A stretch of 56,232 bases of DNA, from positions 1 to 56,232 of the forward strand of contig NZ_JAQGNX010000044.1 in the NCBI RefSeq assembly GCF_028293835.1, in the 5' to 3' direction. The stretch is from Pseudomonas sp. GTDB lineage: Bacteria; Pseudomonadota; Gammaproteobacteria; Pseudomonadales; Pseudomonadaceae. The translations under genes and the position numbers were made by a program. Every line of letters begins with the position of its first letter. Position 1 is the stretch's first letter. Below, piece after piece: positions 53,958 to 56,232 of this stretch. The notes beneath the pieces were generated by a model. That model was not told the origin of the DNA. It did not search any database and was given only the letters and a program-made list of their open reading frames with translations.

Positions 53958-55988
53958 ATGAGCAAGACAGGTAGGTCTTTAGAAGGTGCGCGCAGTCGGT
54001 CGCAGATCGTAGTGCTGTTTGTCGCCCTGATCATTTGCATCATGTTGCTGTTCGCTAACTTCGCCTATCTCAATGCCCAGTCGAATTACGACAAGCAGTA
54101 CATCGGCCATGCGGGCGAATTGCGCGTGCTGTCCCAGCGCATCGCTAAAAACGCCAGCGAGGCGGCGTCTGGTAAAGCCCCGGCGTTCAAACTGCTGGCC
54201 GATGCCCGTAACGATTTTGACCAGCGTTGGGTCGTGCTGAAAAAAGGCGACAAGCTCACCGGGCTGCCCCCTGCGCCACCGGAAGTGAAAGACGAAATGC
54301 AGGCCGTGCAGCGGGACTGGGAGGAGCTGCGCAAAAGCACGGACGTGATTGTTTCCAGTGAGCAGACGGTATTGTCCCTGCACCAAGTGGCGGCAACTCT
54401 GGCCGAAACCATTCCGCAATTGCAGGTCGAGTACGAGAAAGTTGTCGACAGTTTGCTCCTCAACCATGCACCTACGACCCAGGTAGTGGTTGCCCAGCGT
54501 CAGTCGCTGTTGGCTGAACGAATTCTCGGCTCGGTCAACACCGTGTTGGCTGGCGACGATACCGCCGTGCAAGCCGCCGATGCGTTCGGTCGCGATGCCA
54601 GCCTGTTTGGTCGTGTGCTGAACGGAATGCTGGAAGGCAACGCGGCGATGAAAATCACCCAGGTTCAAGACCCCGACGCCCGCGCTCGCTTGAGCGAAAT
54701 CGCCGAGCTGTTCCAGTTTGTGTCCGGCTCTGTGGATGAAATCCTCGAAACCTCGCCTGAACTGTTCCAGGTGCGCGAGTCCGCCAGCGCCATTTTCACC
54801 ACCTCGCAAACCTTGCTGGACGAAGCGTCGGTGTTGGCCAACGGCTTTGAGCACCAGGCCAGCGGTCGATCCATGCACAGCATCGTCGGTTATGTGCTGG
54901 GTTTGTTCGCGTTGATGTCGATCATTTTGATTGGCATCGTGATGGTGCGTGAGACCAACCGCCAATTACGTGAGACCGCCGAGAAGAACGAGCGCAACCA
55001 AACGGCGATCATGCGTTTGCTTGATGAGATCGAGAACCTGGCGGACGGAGACTTGCGCGTTGCTGCATCAGTCACCGAAGACTTCACCGGGGCCATCGCA
55101 GACTCCATTAACTATTCCATCGACCAGCTGCGGGATTTGGTGGGGACCATCAACTTGACCGCCGAGCAAGTGGCGTCTGCCGTCGAGGACACCCAAACCA
55201 CGGCCATGCAACTGGCGGCTGCGTCCGAACATCAGGCGCTTCAGATCGCTGCTGCCTCGACCGCGATCAATAACATGGCGCTGTCCATCGATGAAGTGTC
55301 GGCCAACGCGTCGGAGTCATCGGCTGTGGCCGGGCGTTCGGTGATGATTGCCAACAAAGGCAACGAGGTGGTGCACAACACCATCACCGGCATGGACAAC
55401 ATTCGTGAGCAGATTCAGGACACCTCCAAGCGTATCAAGCGTTTGGGTGAGTCTTCTCAGGAGATTGGCGATATTGTCAGCTTGATCGATGATATTGCCG
55501 ACCAGACAAATATTTTGGCATTGAACGCCGCGATTCAGGCGTCCATGGCGGGAGACGCCGGGCGCGGTTTTGCCATCGTCGCCGACGAAGTACAACGTCT
55601 GGCGGAGCGTTCGTCCTCCGCCACCAAGCAGATTGAAACCCTGGTACGTGCGATTCAAAACGACACTAACGAAGCCGTGATTTCCATGGAGCAAACCACC
55701 AGTGAAGTGGTGCGCGGCGCGCGACTGGCGCAGGATGCCGGAGTGGCCCTTGAAGAAATCGAAGGTGTATCGAAAACCCTCGCGGCACTGATCGAAAGCA
55801 TCACCAATGCAGCGCAGCAGCAAGCGACGTCGGCGGGACAGATTTCCCAGACCATGGCGGTGATTCAACAAACCACCACGCAAACCACGTCGGGCACTAC
55901 CGCCACTGCGGAAAGCATCGGCAACCTGGCAAAAATGGCCAGCGAAATGCGCCGCTCGGTGTCTGGATTTACCTTGCCGCTTCAGTGA
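53958..55988 (+). CDS. pilJ: Pil-Chp methyl-accepting chemotaxis protein PilJ
   Basis: 676 residues. N-terminal TM1 (about 17-38), a periplasmic PilJ sensor domain (about 40-305, with helical repeats), TM2 (about 310-330), a HAMP region (about 331-390) and the cytoplasmic signalling domain with the hairpin tip SLIDDIADQTNILALNAAIQASMAGDAGRGFAIVADEVQRLAERS, typical of PilJ (AIQASMAG instead of AIEAARAG). It senses pilus and surface cues and controls ChpA through PilI. In P. aeruginosa pilK and chpA follow; here a repeat follows and the window ends. Confidence 0.97.
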   Translation: MSKTGRSLEGARSRSQIVVLFVALIICIMLLFANFAYLNAQSNYDKQYIGHAGELRVLSQRIAKNASEAASGKAPAFKLLADARNDFDQRWVVLKKGDKLTGLPPAPPEVKDEMQAVQRDWEELRKSTDVIVSSEQTVLSLHQVAATLAETIPQLQVEYEKVVDSLLLNHAPTTQVVVAQRQSLLAERILGSVNTVLAGDDTAVQAADAFGRDASLFGRVLNGMLEGNAAMKITQVQDPDARARLSEIAELFQFVSGSVDEILETSPELFQVRESASAIFTTSQTLLDEASVLANGFEHQASGRSMHSIVGYVLGLFALMSIILIGIVMVRETNRQLRETAEKNERNQTAIMRLLDEIENLADGDLRVAASVTEDFTGAIADSINYSIDQLRDLVGTINLTAEQVASAVEDTQTTAMQLAAASEHQALQIAAASTAINNMALSIDEVSANASESSAVAGRSVMIANKGNEVVHNTITGMDNIREQIQDTSKRIKRLGESSQEIGDIVSLIDDIADQTNILALNAAIQASMAGDAGRGFAIVADEVQRLAERSSSATKQIETLVRAIQNDTNEAVISMEQTTSEVVRGARLAQDAGVALEEIEGVSKTLAALIESITNAAQQQATSAGQISQTMAVIQQTTTQTTSGTTATAESIGNLAKMASEMRRSVSGFTLPLQ

Positions 55989-56013
55989 ACGATGAAATGC
56001 CGGATATTGCATC

Positions 56014-56111
56014 TGTAGGAACTGCCGAAGGCTGCGATCAACCGGGCACCGGTTGCGACAGTTATACCTGTGAAGACCGTCCCGGCCTTTTCGCAGCCTT
56101 CGGCAGCTCCT
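56014..56111. repeat. REPIN-like inverted repeat 13 (second family)
   Basis: Left arm tgtaggaactgccgaaggct with gcga (56014-56037) and right arm tcgcagccttcggcagctcc (56091-56110). This matches repeat 10 (39275-39357) and not the GCCAAC type. It lies 26 bases after the pilJ stop. The rest of the window (56112-56232) shows no gene. Confidence 0.82.
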
Positions 56112-56232
56112 TGTATGTTGTCCCTGTGCCCAACGAAAGAGGTTATGGTCACAGGTTACACACACAAGTAGTGCGTTTCTGGGGGAGGCCGATCGCTCCT
56201 AAAGGCAGGTTTTACACCTGACCTTGTCTGTA

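Noticed and set aside
53979..54965. 328-codon His/Gln/Arg-rich frame opposite pilJ
   Set aside because: It is a shadow of pilJ with no sensible start or domain.
55985..56221. 78-codon frame after pilJ
   Set aside because: It runs through both arms of a repeat and has no ribosome site, so it is unlikely to be a gene.

Overview
The window is chromosomal DNA from a Pseudomonas, most likely of the fluorescens/putida side of the genus. The evidence is GC-rich coding with Pseudomonas codon use, gene order like the P. aeruginosa PA0350-PA0411 block (folA, ilvD, mutM, coaD, lao genes, ftsYEX, rpoH, thiSG, metXW, proC, pilT, pyrRBC', algH, tonB3, gshB, pilGHIJ), and many short intergenic REP-like repeats whose arms start TGTAGGAGC. 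All comparisons with other strains are from memory; no search was run. No tRNA, rRNA, IS element, prophage or CRISPR array was seen.

Layout. 1-2.1 kb: the last codons of a gene that looks like thiI, then typA and a strong terminator. 2.1-6.8 kb: a cysteine-cluster (YkgJ-type) protein, an HD-domain oxygenase of the PhnZ/TmpB type, an uncharacterised GTPase/membrane-protein pair (DUF3482/DUF2868), and folA. 7-10 kb: periplasmic phosphorylcholine phosphatase (pchP) and ilvD. 10.3-16.5 kb: an SH3/coiled-coil membrane protein, a CBS-less MgtE-type Mg2+ transporter behind a long possibly structured leader, rlmI, a PfpI/DJ-1 protein, an HDOD protein, mutM and a small membrane protein. 16.5-22 kb: ferredoxin, coaD, and the laoABC long-chain alcohol/aldehyde oxidation operon divergent from its TetR regulator laoR, with a perfect palindrome between them. 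22-29 kb: sseA, azlCD, a YheT-type hydrolase, rsmD and an active/inactive pair of M16 proteases. 29-33.4 kb: ftsY-ftsE-ftsX overlapping by ATGA, then rpoH behind a likely AlgU (sigma-E type) promoter. 33.4-43.5 kb: mtgA, a DUF423 protein, thiS-thiG-trmB, then a leftward series DUF4426-rdgB-hemW-DUF3392, metX-metW, and yggS-proC-yggT. 43.5-51 kb: pilT (without pilU beside it), an NlpC/P60 peptidase, a double TM2 protein, and a leftward series tonB3-algH-ruvX-pyrR-pyrB-pyrC'. 51.3-56.2 kb: gshB (leftward) and pilG-pilH-pilI-pilJ, the start of the Pil-Chp chemosensory operon, ending in another repeat where pilK/chpA might follow.

The genes are mostly core housekeeping functions (translation GTPase, folate, branched-chain amino acid, methionine, proline, thiamine, pyrimidine, CoA and glutathione synthesis, SRP targeting, division, heat shock, DNA repair). 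The most interesting items are the orphan PhnZ/TmpB-like oxygenase, the DUF2868/DUF3482 pair, the leader of the short MgtE, the lao regulatory palindrome, the two families of REPIN-like repeats (one ending in a T9 tract that would make it a terminator), and the loss of pilU from a locus that keeps pilT and pilGHIJ.
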